DNA of 56,894 nucleotides, from positions 1 to 56,894 of the forward strand of contig CACKTD010000006.1 of assembly GCA_902603055.1 (NCBI GenBank). Reading direction: 5' to 3'. The notes beneath the pieces are model-generated. The model saw nothing but the letters and a program-made list of their open reading frames with translations. It had not been told where the DNA came from and made no database searches. Below, piece after piece: positions 29,462 to 38,778 of the stretch. The DNA is from Coxiellaceae bacterium. GTDB lineage: Bacteria > Pseudomonadota > Gammaproteobacteria > Comchoanobacterales > Comchoanobacteraceae. Position 1 is the first letter of the stretch; every line of letters starts with the position of its first letter. Made by a program: the position numbers and the translations under genes.

Positions 29462-30507
29462 TCACTCACTGTCATTGATTCATTGTTACCAAATTCATCA
29501 ATATATTCGAGTATTTTTCCACCACCGCGAGCAACACATGTTAAAGGATCATCAACAATATATACAGATAAACCAGTTTCTTGGCGTATTAATTTATCAA
29601 GGTTAGTAAGTAATGCACCACCTCCAGTAAGCATTAAGCCTCTTTCAGCTATATCTGCTGAAAGTTCTGGTGGTGCCTCTTCAAGAGCAACTCGTATAGC
29701 CTCAAGAATACCATGTAAAGGTTCTTGCATTGCTTCAGCCATATCATTACTTGTTACTCTAAATGTCTTAGGTACACCTTCAGCGACATGTCGTCCAACA
29801 ACTTCAATGGATTTTACTTTTTCATTAGTGACGTATGCTGTACCAATTAGGTGTTTAATACGTTCAGCTGATGCTTCACCAATTAATATACCAAACTTAC
29901 GTCTAATAAATGTAATTATACTTTCATCAAGTCTATCACCACCAATTCGTACTGATTGGGCATAAACGAGTCCATTTAGGGATACGATAGCAATTTCAGT
30001 CGTACCACCACCAATATCAATAATCATAGAACCACCTGGAGTATCAACAGGCAAATCTGCTCCAACGGCAGCAGCCATTGGTTCCGTGACCAAAAAGGCT
30101 TCCCGAGCTCCTGCACCAAGTACACTTTCCTTGATTGCTCTTCTTTCGACCTGTGTAGAACCACACGGTACGCAGACAACTACTCTAGGACTAAAACTCA
30201 TGAACTTTTTTGGCACAACTTTGTTTAGAAAGTACTGAAGCATTTTTTCAGTTACTTGAAAGTCAGCTATAACCCCATCCTTCATAGGTCTTATAGCACT
30301 TATGTTGCCAGGTGTTCTACCCAACATTTTTTTTGCCTCATGGCCTACAGCATTCACAGATTTGTTACCATTTTTAGTTGTTAATGCAACCACAGAAGGT
30401 TCATTTAACACTATTCTACCCTCTCTGGGCGCATAAATTAAGGTGTTGGCAGTGCCCAAATCCATAGCTAATGCCGGGGAAAACCGACGTAATAATTTAT
30501 TCAACAT
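29458..30507 (-). CDS. mreB: Actin-like cell-shape protein MreB
   Basis: ATP-binding actin homologue forming membrane-associated filaments that guide lateral wall synthesis. 349 residues, normal length. Phosphate 1 motif [12 protein letters not shown], phosphate 2 motif [15 protein letters not shown], adenosine motif LTGGGALL. The N-terminal MLNKLLRRF is the usual membrane-binding amphipathic helix. GAGG ribosome site upstream. First gene of mreBCD, divergent from gatCAB, so the organism is probably rod-shaped. Confidence 0.98.
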   Translation of the reverse strand: MLNKLLRRFSPALAMDLGTANTLIYAPREGRIVLNEPSVVALTTKNGNKSVNAVGHEAKKMLGRTPGNISAIRPMKDGVIADFQVTEKMLQYFLNKVVPKKFMSFSPRVVVCVPCGSTQVERRAIKESVLGAGAREAFLVTEPMAAAVGADLPVDTPGGSMIIDIGGGTTEIAIVSLNGLVYAQSVRIGGDRLDESIITFIRRKFGILIGEASAERIKHLIGTAYVTNEKVKSIEVVGRHVAEGVPKTFRVTSNDMAEAMQEPLHGILEAIRVALEEAPPELSADIAERGLMLTGGGALLTNLDKLIRQETGLSVYIVDDPLTCVARGGGKILEYIDEFGNNESMTVSE

Positions 30508-30602
30508 TTTTTGATCCTCAAAACAACTTTAACTACTGTATAATAATTTGAAAGTTGACACAATCTTTAAATTAATGTTAAAAAGAGTATATTAGGAAAT
30601 TT
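30508..30602. promoter_or_regulatory. Divergent mreB / gatC promoter region
   Basis: 95-bp gap serving both operons. On the plus strand a perfect TTGACA (30555-30560) stands 17 bp before a weak -10 (TTAAAA, 30578-30583), and AGGAA before gatC is a ribosome site. On the minus strand TTGTGT and TACAGT, 17 bp apart, could be the mreB promoter, followed by GAGG. Assignments are by eye. Confidence 0.4.
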
Positions 30603-30899
30603 ATGAATAACGTAGACTCTGATACAATTTCTAAACTCGCAACATTATCTAAACTCAAGATTAATGATGACGAAAAGCTTGAGATTGGCATCCAATTTAA
30701 TAAAATCCTTGATATGATTAATCAATTACACGATGTCCCGGATGATAGTATTCTTGATGCTTCCGATAACCATGTTAATCTTCGTGAAGACAGTCACCAT
30801 TCAGAAGAAAACTTAGATCTGACAAAGTTTGAACAATACTCAACTGACTACAACTGTTTCTTAGTTCCTAAAGTTGTCGATCTGAAGGAAGATAATTAA
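30603..30899 (+). CDS. gatC: Asp/Glu-tRNA amidotransferase subunit C
   Basis: 98-residue scaffold subunit of GatCAB, wrapping between GatA and GatB. Family pattern visible: ISKLATLSKLKINDDEKLE at the N-terminus, FNKILDMINQL in the middle, and LREDSHHS before the C-terminal region. Lies 5 nt upstream of gatA in a gatCAB operon. GatCAB makes Gln-tRNA or Asn-tRNA from mischarged precursors; which one depends on synthetases outside this window. Confidence 0.95.
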   Translation: MNNVDSDTISKLATLSKLKINDDEKLEIGIQFNKILDMINQLHDVPDDSILDASDNHVNLREDSHHSEENLDLTKFEQYSTDYNCFLVPKVVDLKEDN

Positions 30900-30904
30900 A
30901 TAGT

Positions 30905-32362
30905 ATGTTACATAATGAATCGATTTCTAAATTGTTGGAAATGTTGCGGAAGAAAGAAATAAGTTCTTATGAGCTTACCGACCACTTTTGTGAAAGAATC
31001 TTGAGATATGATGATCGCTTAAACAGCTTAATAAGTTTTGAAAAAGATATTCCTTTATCTCAAGCAAAGTTGTCAGATACACGTAGATCAGACAATAAGT
31101 TACTCCATAACCTTGATGGTATACCAATCCTTCAGAAGGATTTAATTTGTTCTACTAAATACCCTACCACGTGTGGTTCAAAGATGTTAGAAAATTATTG
31201 GTCACCATATAATGCTTCCGTTGTTAAACTATGTGACAATGCAGGTTTAATTGAAATGGGTAAAACCAACATGGATGAATTTGCAATGGGATCAAGTAAT
31301 GAAAACAGTTATTTTGGTTCAGTTTATAATCCATGGAATGTTGAGCTTGTCCCTGGTGGAAGTTCTGGTGGCTCTGCAGCTGCTGTAGCAGCACGATTAT
31401 CACCATTAGCAACAGGTACAGATACCGGTGGATCCATAAGACAACCTGCATCTTTTTGCAACTTAACTGGATTGAAACCTACTTATGGCTTAATTAGTAG
31501 ATATGGTTTAGTAGCCTTTGCATCAAGTTTAGATCAGATTGGCCCTATGGCTAAATCTGCTGAAGACTGTGCTCATTTAATGGATTTAATTGCTCAAAAA
31601 GATCCTAAAGACAGTACTTCAATAACAAAAAAAAGTACATTCGTAAGCAATTTAGATATGCCTTCAAATTCATTAACAATCGGTATTCCAGAAGAAATTG
31701 AATTGTTTGATTTCAATAAACAAATTCTTAAAATATTCGATCGAACCATCGAGGATTTAAAGAAAATGGGAGTGAAGTTTAAAAAGGTAAAAATACCCTC
31801 TCTTAAACATTCATTGGCTGCCTATTATGTAATTGCTCCTGCTGAAGCATCTTCAAACCTAGCACGTTACAATGGTGCCTTGTATGGCTATCGGTCTGAT
31901 AACTCAGATAGTTTAGATTCAATGTATCAAAACACACGAACTGAGGGTTTTGGCAACGAGGTAAAACGTAGAATTATTACTGGGACATTCGTTCTTTCGA
32001 AAGGATTCCAAGGCCAATATTACAACAAGGCTCTAAAATTAGTTTCAAGATTAAAAAATGATTTTAAAAATATTTTTAAAGACTGCAACATGATTATTAC
32101 ACCAACTGTTTCAGTCCCACCATTTGGATTTAATGCGTACAATAACCCAGTTGATATGTATCAATCTGATATACTTACAATTCCTGCAAATCTGTGTGGG
32201 CTTCCAGCAATATCCTTTCAGTCTGGTTTTGATACTGAAAAAAGGCCAATTGGTATGCAACTGATTTCAAATCATTTGGATGATCATAAACTTCTGTCAC
32301 TTGTGCATCAATTTCAAAAGAATACAGATCACCATCTTCAATCTCCAAAGGAATTTGAATAA
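30905..32362 (+). CDS. gatA: Asp/Glu-tRNA amidotransferase subunit A
   Basis: 485-residue glutaminase subunit that frees ammonia from glutamine for GatB. Amidase-signature triad is intact: Lys78 in ILQKDL, cis-Ser153 in GGSSGGSAAA, and nucleophile Ser177 in GTDTGGSIRQ. The first bases of gatB follow one nucleotide after its stop codon, supporting coupled production of the complex. Confidence 0.97.
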   Translation: MLHNESISKLLEMLRKKEISSYELTDHFCERILRYDDRLNSLISFEKDIPLSQAKLSDTRRSDNKLLHNLDGIPILQKDLICSTKYPTTCGSKMLENYWSPYNASVVKLCDNAGLIEMGKTNMDEFAMGSSNENSYFGSVYNPWNVELVPGGSSGGSAAAVAARLSPLATGTDTGGSIRQPASFCNLTGLKPTYGLISRYGLVAFASSLDQIGPMAKSAEDCAHLMDLIAQKDPKDSTSITKKSTFVSNLDMPSNSLTIGIPEEIELFDFNKQILKIFDRTIEDLKKMGVKFKKVKIPSLKHSLAAYYVIAPAEASSNLARYNGALYGYRSDNSDSLDSMYQNTRTEGFGNEVKRRIITGTFVLSKGFQGQYYNKALKLVSRLKNDFKNIFKDCNMIITPTVSVPPFGFNAYNNPVDMYQSDILTIPANLCGLPAISFQSGFDTEKRPIGMQLISNHLDDHKLLSLVHQFQKNTDHHLQSPKEFE

Positions 32363-32363
32363 T

Positions 32364-33806
32364 ATGAAACAGCCATTAGTAACCATTGGATTAGAAGTTC
32401 ATGTTCAACTTAATACAAATACAAAACTATTTTCCAATAGTTTAACTCAATTTGGACAACAACCTAACTCACAGACAAATGAGGTAGATATAGGTCTACC
32501 AGGTACATTACCTGTAATTAATGAAGAAGCAGTAAAAAAAGCCATTCAATTTGGCTTGGCTATAGACGCCACAGTTAATGATAAATCTATATTTGCGCGA
32601 AAAAATTACTTTTATCCAGATTTACCCAAGAGTTATCAAATAACACAAGAAGCTTACCCTATTGTTTCAGATGGTCATTTAAAAATTGATTCTAAAACTA
32701 TTCGAATTGCTCGCGCTCATCTAGAAGAAGATGCCGGCAAATCGATCCATGATAAATTAACACAATATACGCTTATTGACCTAAATCGATCTGGCCAACC
32801 ATTGTTGGAAATAGTGACTGAACCAGATATCACCTCATCTCAAGAAGCCATTGCATATTTAAAAAAGCTTCATCATTTGGTGCGTTATATTAATATAACT
32901 GATGGGAATATGCAGGAAGGTTCTTTTCGCTGTGATGCCAATGTTTCAATTAGATATGATAAGGCAGATCCTTTAGGAACACGTGTTGAGATCAAAAATT
33001 TAAACTCATTTAAATTCATTGAAAAAGCTATAGATTTTGAAATTCAACGTCAACACATGCAGTTAATGAATAATGAACCAATAATTCAAGAAACACGCTT
33101 GTATAATGAAAATTCTAATCAAACAATATCCATGCGTAAAAAAGAAAATGCAGATGATTATCGCTATTTTTCTGATCCAGATTTACCAGTACTCATAATT
33201 AATTCAAAAATGATGGAAGAAGCGAGATCTTTGTTGCCGGTTTTACCAGAAGTGAGGTACGCGTCGCTAATTGAGCAAGGCATTTCAGAATCAGATGCTA
33301 GTTTAGTGGTAAGCACTATTGATCATAGCAACTACTATGATAACTGCATGTTAAAATCAGATTCCAAAAGTTCTAAACTTATTATAAATTGGATGTTTGG
33401 TGATTTAGCTGCATTAATGAATAAATCTCAATTATCAATTAATACACAACCGATAAAACCACAACAATTAGCAACCATTATAGATTATATTGAAGCAGGA
33501 AAAATATCGCAGCCAATGGCAAAAGAAATACTTTCCATTATTTGGAATGAACCAAGTTATGAAATCGATACAGTAATGCAAGAAAAAGGACTGAGTCTTA
33601 ATAATAATGAAGATGAAGTTCTACAGATGATTACTGAGGTTTTAGATGAAAATCCAAATCAGTTATCCCAATATCTATCTGGTAAAGATAAATTATATGG
33701 TTATTTTGTTGGACAGATGATGAAAAAAACAAAAGGCAAGGTCAGTCCAGAAATTATTAATAAACTTCTACAAACGGAATTACATAAAAAGGGATCTAAT
33801 GAATAA
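32364..33806 (+). CDS. gatB: Asp/Glu-tRNA amidotransferase subunit B
   Basis: 480-residue subunit that phosphorylates and then amidates Glu/Asp on tRNA. I chose the ATG at 32364, one base after the gatA stop, giving the family start (TIGLEVHVQLNT). An upstream ATG at 32280 would lie inside gatA. Motifs: DIGLPGTLPVIN, FARKNYFYPDLPKSYQITQ, HLEEDAGKS, the PLLEIVTEPD block and KNLNSFKFIEKAIDFE. The C-terminal helical and YqeY-like domains complete the protein. Overlaps the MFS gene by 8 nt. Confidence 0.96.
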   Translation: MKQPLVTIGLEVHVQLNTNTKLFSNSLTQFGQQPNSQTNEVDIGLPGTLPVINEEAVKKAIQFGLAIDATVNDKSIFARKNYFYPDLPKSYQITQEAYPIVSDGHLKIDSKTIRIARAHLEEDAGKSIHDKLTQYTLIDLNRSGQPLLEIVTEPDITSSQEAIAYLKKLHHLVRYINITDGNMQEGSFRCDANVSIRYDKADPLGTRVEIKNLNSFKFIEKAIDFEIQRQHMQLMNNEPIIQETRLYNENSNQTISMRKKENADDYRYFSDPDLPVLIINSKMMEEARSLLPVLPEVRYASLIEQGISESDASLVVSTIDHSNYYDNCMLKSDSKSSKLIINWMFGDLAALMNKSQLSINTQPIKPQQLATIIDYIEAGKISQPMAKEILSIIWNEPSYEIDTVMQEKGLSLNNNEDEVLQMITEVLDENPNQLSQYLSGKDKLYGYFVGQMMKKTKGKVSPEIINKLLQTELHKKGSNE

Positions 33807-35049
33807 AGCATCTTTTAAAGGCTGGGTTATATACAGTATAACTGCCCTATTCTACGCTTATGAATTTTTCTTAAGAGTAACACCTGCCGCAATGCAAAGC
33901 CATTTAATGTCAGTTTTAGATATTAATGCTAAATCATTTGGTTTTTTAATGAGTAGTTATTTTTATGCATATACACCACTCCAACTAATCGTCGGTAGCA
34001 TAATGGATTTGTATGGTGCTAAAAATACCTTAATTTTTGCTGTAACATCCTGTTTATTAGGGGCTATTATTTTCGCACAAACAGATGATTTTACAGTTGC
34101 TATTCTTGCCTATACACTCATCGGAGTTGGATCAGCATTTGCGTTTGTTGGTGTACTTAAACTTTCATCTTTATGGTTACCTAAAAAGTATTTAGCATTA
34201 GCAACTGGTATTGCAACAAGCTTGGGAATGTTAGGAGCTATATCCGGTGAGTTCATCCTTGATTCTGCAATTAATATTTATGGTCAGCATGAAACACTCA
34301 CAGCATACTCTTTAATTGGTTTATTAATTTTAGGAGCTGTTATTTTCATCGTAGAAGATCAACCACATCGACGTACAGTCGTTGAAAGAGCACCATTGAA
34401 AGTGAAAACCTTACTAAGAGATATTTTAAAGATTAAAAGTTCAAAACAATTTTGGATTAACGGCATCATTGGTAGCTTATTATTTATGCCTACGAATGTC
34501 TTTGCATCAATGTGGGCTGTAATGTTTTTTAAACACACCTATTATTTACCTTCTTATCAAGCTAATGCAGTATCAAGTATTCTTTTTGCTGGATGGGCGT
34601 CTGGAGCTCCAATCAGTGGTTGGCTTTCATCAAAAGTAAAATCAGTGACCCAACTCTTACGATATGGTTCACTAATAGCTGCTTTTTTCCTCGCCATGGT
34701 TATCTTTCATGAAGTACATAACATATACTTAATTTTCACATTTATGTTTTTGGTTGGTTTTTTTAGTAGTAGTCAGGTTCTGGTTTTTCCAATTGCAACA
34801 AAATATGTTGACTCAAAATTAACTGGAACTGCAATATCATTAACTAATATGCTTGTAATGTCTAACACATTTATTAGTCCACTAGTTGGATCTATATTAG
34901 ATCGTAGTTGGGATGGGACCATTGTGAACGGTGAACGCATCTTCTCCAATATGGGTTTTGAACAAGCATTATTACTTTTACCAATTGGGCTTATCATTGC
35001 ATTTTTTCTTACATTCTTTATGGACGAGATTAACTTGCAGAATCGATAA
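33799..35049 (+). CDS. Major facilitator superfamily transporter
   Basis: 416 residues with about 12 TM helices. N-terminal FYAYEFFLRVTPAAM and the first-loop GSIMDLYGAKNTLI (MFS motif G-x3-D-x2-G) place it in a branch frequent in Legionella, Coxiella and Francisella, where relatives are thought to import amino acids or nucleosides. Substrate here is unknown. It overlaps gatB by 8 nt and is probably the last gene of the gatCAB operon. Confidence 0.85.
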   Translation: MNKASFKGWVIYSITALFYAYEFFLRVTPAAMQSHLMSVLDINAKSFGFLMSSYFYAYTPLQLIVGSIMDLYGAKNTLIFAVTSCLLGAIIFAQTDDFTVAILAYTLIGVGSAFAFVGVLKLSSLWLPKKYLALATGIATSLGMLGAISGEFILDSAINIYGQHETLTAYSLIGLLILGAVIFIVEDQPHRRTVVERAPLKVKTLLRDILKIKSSKQFWINGIIGSLLFMPTNVFASMWAVMFFKHTYYLPSYQANAVSSILFAGWASGAPISGWLSSKVKSVTQLLRYGSLIAAFFLAMVIFHEVHNIYLIFTFMFLVGFFSSSQVLVFPIATKYVDSKLTGTAISLTNMLVMSNTFISPLVGSILDRSWDGTIVNGERIFSNMGFEQALLLLPIGLIIAFFLTFFMDEINLQNR

Positions 35050-35089
35050 TCTATTGTTATCATAAGAATGTTTTTAATTGGAGGTACTA

Positions 35090-35194
35090 ATGAAACTATT
35101 TACTATTTTACTAGCTAGCTTAGCTGTTGCTCTTGTTGGTTGTACTGATGCTGCTGGACAGTCTGGTAAATCAAAAGCTTATTACGGTAAGTAA
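35090..35194 (+). CDS. Very small lipoprotein, 34 residues
   Basis: Complete tiny gene: signal segment MKLFTILLASLAVALVG ending in lipobox LVGC with the lipidated cysteine at 18, leaving only 17 mature residues ending AYYGK. It has one of the best ribosome sites in the window (TTGGAGG, ending 6 nt before the ATG) and is followed 8 nt after the stop by a strong intrinsic terminator. The next residue after Cys is Thr, so outer-membrane sorting by Lol is expected. Features suggest an abundant entericidin-size lipoprotein; I recognise no family. Confidence 0.75.
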   Translation: MKLFTILLASLAVALVGCTDAAGQSGKSKAYYGK

Positions 35195-35202
35195 TTTAAT
35201 AC

Positions 35203-35238
35203 GTAGAGAAACAATTATGTTTCTCTACACTTTTATTT
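35203..35238 (+). terminator. Strong intrinsic terminator
   Basis: Perfect 10-bp inverted repeat GTAGAGAAAC / GTTTCTCTAC (35203-35212 and 35219-35228) around a 6-nt loop AATTAT, followed by CTTTTATTT. It ends the small lipoprotein transcript and insulates miaB. No other hairpin of this quality was found in the window. Confidence 0.85.
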
Positions 35239-35265
35239 AATAATAAAAACAATTACACTTCACTT

Positions 35266-36597
35266 ATGACAAAGAAAATTTTTATACAGACGTATGGCTG
35301 TCAGATGAATGTTTATGATTCTGATAAAATGTTTGATGTATTATCCCAAGTTGAACCCGTTAAAAGATGTTTTAAAGAAGAAGAAGCTGATATCTTATTA
35401 ATGAATACATGCTCTATTCGTGAAAAGGCGCAGGAAAAAGTTTTTTCAGAACTTGGGCGCTGGAAAAAATTAAAGAACAAAAAACCTAATTTACTCATTG
35501 GTGTTGGTGGTTGTGTTGCTTCTCAGGAAGCTGAAAATATCCATAAACGCGCACCTGAAGTCGATCTTGTATTTGGTCCTCAAACCATCCATAAACTTCC
35601 TGAAATGTTGAAAAAAGTTTCCTCAAATACACAGTTTACAGAGAAAGTCACAGATATTACTTTTGAACCAGTACAAAAATTCGATCAGCTACCTGCTCCA
35701 GGTCAAACGGGGCCAAGCGCATTTATATCAATTATGGAAGGCTGTAGTAAATTCTGCTCTTTTTGTATTGTACCTTACACACGTGGTCCTGAAATTTCTA
35801 GACCAGTAGCTGATATCTTGTTAGAGGTAACACAGTTAATAGCACTGGGTGCAAAAGAAATTCATCTATTAGGACAAAACGTCAATAATTATCGAGCTGA
35901 ATTTAATGGCCTTAACTTCAATTTAGCTGATTTAATTCGTGTCATTAGTACTATGGATGGTGTTGCTCGAATAAAATTTACAACATCACACCCTGCTGTA
36001 TTTGATCAGACCCTCATTGATGCCTATGCTGATCTTGAAAAATTACCAGATTATCTACATTTACCAGTTCAAAGTGGATCAGATAGAATATTAATGGATA
36101 TGAAACGTGGGTATAGCCAATTAGACTATCGGCTCATCATTAAAAAATTGAGAGAAGCCAGACCAAATATTTCCATTTCATCTGATTTTATTGTTGGATA
36201 TCCTGGTGAAACTGAAGCAGATTTCAATCAAACATTGCAATTAGTTCAGCAGCTAAATATTGACCATTCATATAGTTTCATTTATTCACCAAGACCTGGT
36301 ACCCCAGCCGCTTACAAAGAAGATAATGTTACCTTAGAAGAAAAAAAGGTTCGATTAAAAATATTGCAAGATGCAATTAATAGCAATGCACAAAAGATCA
36401 GCCACGCTATGCTTGGATCCTGTCAAGAGACACTTGTATTATCGAAATCATCAAAAGTAGAAGGACAGTTAACAGGTAAAACATCAAATAATAGAACGAT
36501 TAATTTTCTAGGCGATCCTAACTTGATTGGTCAAATGATCGATTTAAAAGTTACGAAAGTGTTGAGAAATTCATTAATCGGTGAATTAATTGTTTAG
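35266..36597 (+). CDS. miaB: tRNA-2-methylthio-N6-isopentenyladenosine synthase MiaB
   Basis: Radical-SAM methylthiotransferase modifying A37 of tRNAs that read U-starting codons. 443 residues. Auxiliary 4Fe-4S cysteines at 12, 49 and 83 (YGCQMN, MNTCSIRE, GGCVAS). The SAM-cluster CxxxCxxC is at 160, 164 and 167 (GCSKFCSFC), followed by VPYTRGPE. C-terminal TRAM domain (about 375-443). First gene of the miaB-phoH-ybeY-corC-lnt group. Confidence 0.97.
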   Translation: MTKKIFIQTYGCQMNVYDSDKMFDVLSQVEPVKRCFKEEEADILLMNTCSIREKAQEKVFSELGRWKKLKNKKPNLLIGVGGCVASQEAENIHKRAPEVDLVFGPQTIHKLPEMLKKVSSNTQFTEKVTDITFEPVQKFDQLPAPGQTGPSAFISIMEGCSKFCSFCIVPYTRGPEISRPVADILLEVTQLIALGAKEIHLLGQNVNNYRAEFNGLNFNLADLIRVISTMDGVARIKFTTSHPAVFDQTLIDAYADLEKLPDYLHLPVQSGSDRILMDMKRGYSQLDYRLIIKKLREARPNISISSDFIVGYPGETEADFNQTLQLVQQLNIDHSYSFIYSPRPGTPAAYKEDNVTLEEKKVRLKILQDAINSNAQKISHAMLGSCQETLVLSKSSKVEGQLTGKTSNNRTINFLGDPNLIGQMIDLKVTKVLRNSLIGELIV

Positions 36598-36650
36598 ATC
36601 CACAACACTTTTTTATTTTTTAGATTATACTTAACATCAGGAATAACGCG

Positions 36651-37580
36651 GTGAGTGTGATTAAAACATATACATTTACATTAGAGCCATTCGATAACCA
36701 TCGACTTAATCTATTATGTGGTCAAAACCATGGCACCATAAAAAAAATTGAGCAATTTTTTGATGTTAAAATAAAAAACCGATCAAATCAATTTCAAATC
36801 CTTGGGGATGATGCTGATATTGATAGTGTTAGCCACTTAATCCATAAACTTTTTAACTTAACCGCAAACGGACCCATTGAACCACATCAAATAGATTTAT
36901 TAATGAATTGTCCTACCAGTATGGATGCTACCATTAAAAGTAAATACCCGATTAAACTATTAAATCGACAACAACTAAACTTCCTGGAAGCTATTGATAG
37001 TCATGATATTAGTTTTGGAATTGGACCATCAGGAACTGGAAAAACCTATTTAGCTGTTGCTGCTGCGGTATTTGCATTGAAGAACAAACTTTGCAAAAAG
37101 ATCATTCTTGTCCGACCAGCAATCGAAGCTGGAGAAAAGGTTGGTTATCTACCAGGAGATATGGCTGAAAAAATCAATCCCTATCTTCAACCACTTTATG
37201 ACTCATTGTATGAACTAATGGGTGTTGAACAAGTAAATAAAGCCATTGAAAATAAGATTATAGAAATTAATTTATTAGCGTTTATGCGTGGTCGAACTTT
37301 TAAAAATAGTTTTGTTATTATTGATGAAGCTCAAAACTGTACTTCATCACAGATGAAAATGGCTCTAACTCGAATTGGCTATGCATCTAAAATGGTCATT
37401 GTTGGAGATTGTACCCAATCAGATCTACCAAAAAAAGAATCTGGTTTAGACAAGGCAATTGAGACTCTCCGTGGAATCAATCAAATCTCAAAAACAGAAT
37501 TTGATTCATCCTCTGTCGTGAGACATCCCCTTGTTCAAAAAATCGTTCAAGCGTATGAAGAAAAAGATAACCGTAGCTAA
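36651..37580 (+). CDS. ybeZ: PhoH-family ATPase (YbeZ)
   Basis: 309-residue P-loop ATPase that works with YbeY in RNA/ribosome quality control. N-terminal KH-like region (about 15-65), then Walker A GIGPSGTGKT (124-132 region), VRPAIEAGEKVGYLPGD and Walker B-like FVIIDEAQNC. It begins with GTG (GTG-AGT-GTG-ATT) after an AGGAA ribosome site. The 3' end overlaps the ybeY start by 26 nt. Confidence 0.94.
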   Translation: MSVIKTYTFTLEPFDNHRLNLLCGQNHGTIKKIEQFFDVKIKNRSNQFQILGDDADIDSVSHLIHKLFNLTANGPIEPHQIDLLMNCPTSMDATIKSKYPIKLLNRQQLNFLEAIDSHDISFGIGPSGTGKTYLAVAAAVFALKNKLCKKIILVRPAIEAGEKVGYLPGDMAEKINPYLQPLYDSLYELMGVEQVNKAIENKIIEINLLAFMRGRTFKNSFVIIDEAQNCTSSQMKMALTRIGYASKMVIVGDCTQSDLPKKESGLDKAIETLRGINQISKTEFDSSSVVRHPLVQKIVQAYEEKDNRS

Positions 37581-37965
37581 TACATCATCTGAGTATTATT
37601 TGCATGATGCTTTAATTGTTAAAACCATTAATTTATGTTTAAACAAATTAAACCTCAGTCGTGCAACGATTGAAGTCTTGATTGTAGATAACGATGAATC
37701 TGCCCTATTTAATATTCAATATCGAAATAAATTTGGACCTACGAATGTATTATCATTTGATACCTACGAAAATGGCCAATTAATTTTATGTGCACCAATA
37801 ATAAATAAAGAACATTATGAATATGATTTTGAATTAAATAAATATTGGGCTTTCATAATAATTCATGGTACTTTACATTTATGTGGTTACACTCACGATA
37901 AAACTCAAGATACGGCTAATATGGAACATATGGAAAAAGAGATTCTTGCAGATTTGAAATTATGA
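37555..37965 (+). CDS. ybeY: Endoribonuclease YbeY
   Basis: Zinc-dependent single-strand endoribonuclease for 16S rRNA maturation and 70S quality control, 136 residues from the ATG at 37555. This start gives the usual length and lies inside phoH; an in-frame start at 37531 would add eight residues. The metal site HGTLHLCGYTHD has all three histidines, with Thr where most homologues have Asp (GYDH). NVLSFDTY is the other family motif. ATGA overlap with corC. Confidence 0.94.
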   Translation: MKKKITVANTSSEYYLHDALIVKTINLCLNKLNLSRATIEVLIVDNDESALFNIQYRNKFGPTNVLSFDTYENGQLILCAPIINKEHYEYDFELNKYWAFIIIHGTLHLCGYTHDKTQDTANMEHMEKEILADLKL

Positions 37966-38774
37966 TCTTTAAATTTTTACAAAATTACCGAATCAATCGA
38001 ATGTTAAAGAAACAATCTGATGTAATTGAAATATTAGAGCGTGCTAGTACTAAAAATATATTTGATAGACATACATCCAAAATGATTCATGGTGTTTTAA
38101 ATATCTCAAAATTAAAAGTTAGAGATGTCATGGTTACTCGTGCAAAGATGAATGTCATTAAAGAAACAGAATCCTTTAAAGGTATTATTCGCATTATTAA
38201 CGATACGCGGCATTCTCGATACCCAGTAATTGCAGAAAATAAAGATCATGTTGTGGGACTCTTATTAGCTAAAGATCTAATTGGTTCAAACAGTAAGGTG
38301 AATTTAAAGGATGTAATTCGACCTGCTATGCTCACTCCTGAAGGTCGACGTGTTGATAGTTTGTTACATGATTTTCAGGAAAGAAGAAATCATATGGCCA
38401 TTGTTGTCAATGAATATGGTGAAGTCAGCGGCCTTGTTACCATTGAAAATATAATTGAAGAAATTGTTGGAGATATCGAAGACGAACATGATGCTGATGA
38501 TGATAATGCAACAGTTATTCGAGTTCATTCTCCTGGATGCTATATAGTTTCAGGACTCACCCCACTTGATGCATTTAATGAATTTTTTCATGTGAATTAT
38601 ACTGATAATTTTTTACATACTTTTTGTGGTTATCTAACACAACGATTAGGACGTATACCCGAAGAAAACGAATCCTTTAATTTTGATGATTTTAAAATTA
38701 AAATTTTAGCTGCTGATGAAAGAAGAATAAAAAAAATTGAAGTGACTGTTTTAAATAAAAACAAAAAATCATAG
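37962..38774 (+). CDS. corC: CBS-domain protein CorC/YbeX
   Basis: 270-residue cytoplasmic protein linked to magnesium/cobalt efflux and, in recent work, ribosome metabolism. Contains paired CBS domains (about 55-180, with MVTRAKMNVI, SRYPVIAENKDHVVGLL, MAIVVNEYGEVSGLVT) and a C-terminal CorC_HlyC transporter-associated domain (about 190-265). Coupled to ybeY by a 4-nt overlap and followed by lnt. Confidence 0.93.
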   Translation: MIFKFLQNYRINRMLKKQSDVIEILERASTKNIFDRHTSKMIHGVLNISKLKVRDVMVTRAKMNVIKETESFKGIIRIINDTRHSRYPVIAENKDHVVGLLLAKDLIGSNSKVNLKDVIRPAMLTPEGRRVDSLLHDFQERRNHMAIVVNEYGEVSGLVTIENIIEEIVGDIEDEHDADDDNATVIRVHSPGCYIVSGLTPLDAFNEFFHVNYTDNFLHTFCGYLTQRLGRIPEENESFNFDDFKIKILAADERRIKKIEVTVLNKNKKS

Positions 38775-38778
38775 TTTG

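Noticed and set aside
29483-29965. 160-codon open frame antisense to mreB
   Set aside because: It mirrors the conserved mreB coding sequence and its translation has no domain-like pattern; such antisense frames are expected opposite a conserved gene with rare stops.
32280-32363. Upstream start for gatB inside gatA
   Set aside because: The 28 added residues are out-of-frame gatA sequence; ATG at 32364 begins the conserved protein.
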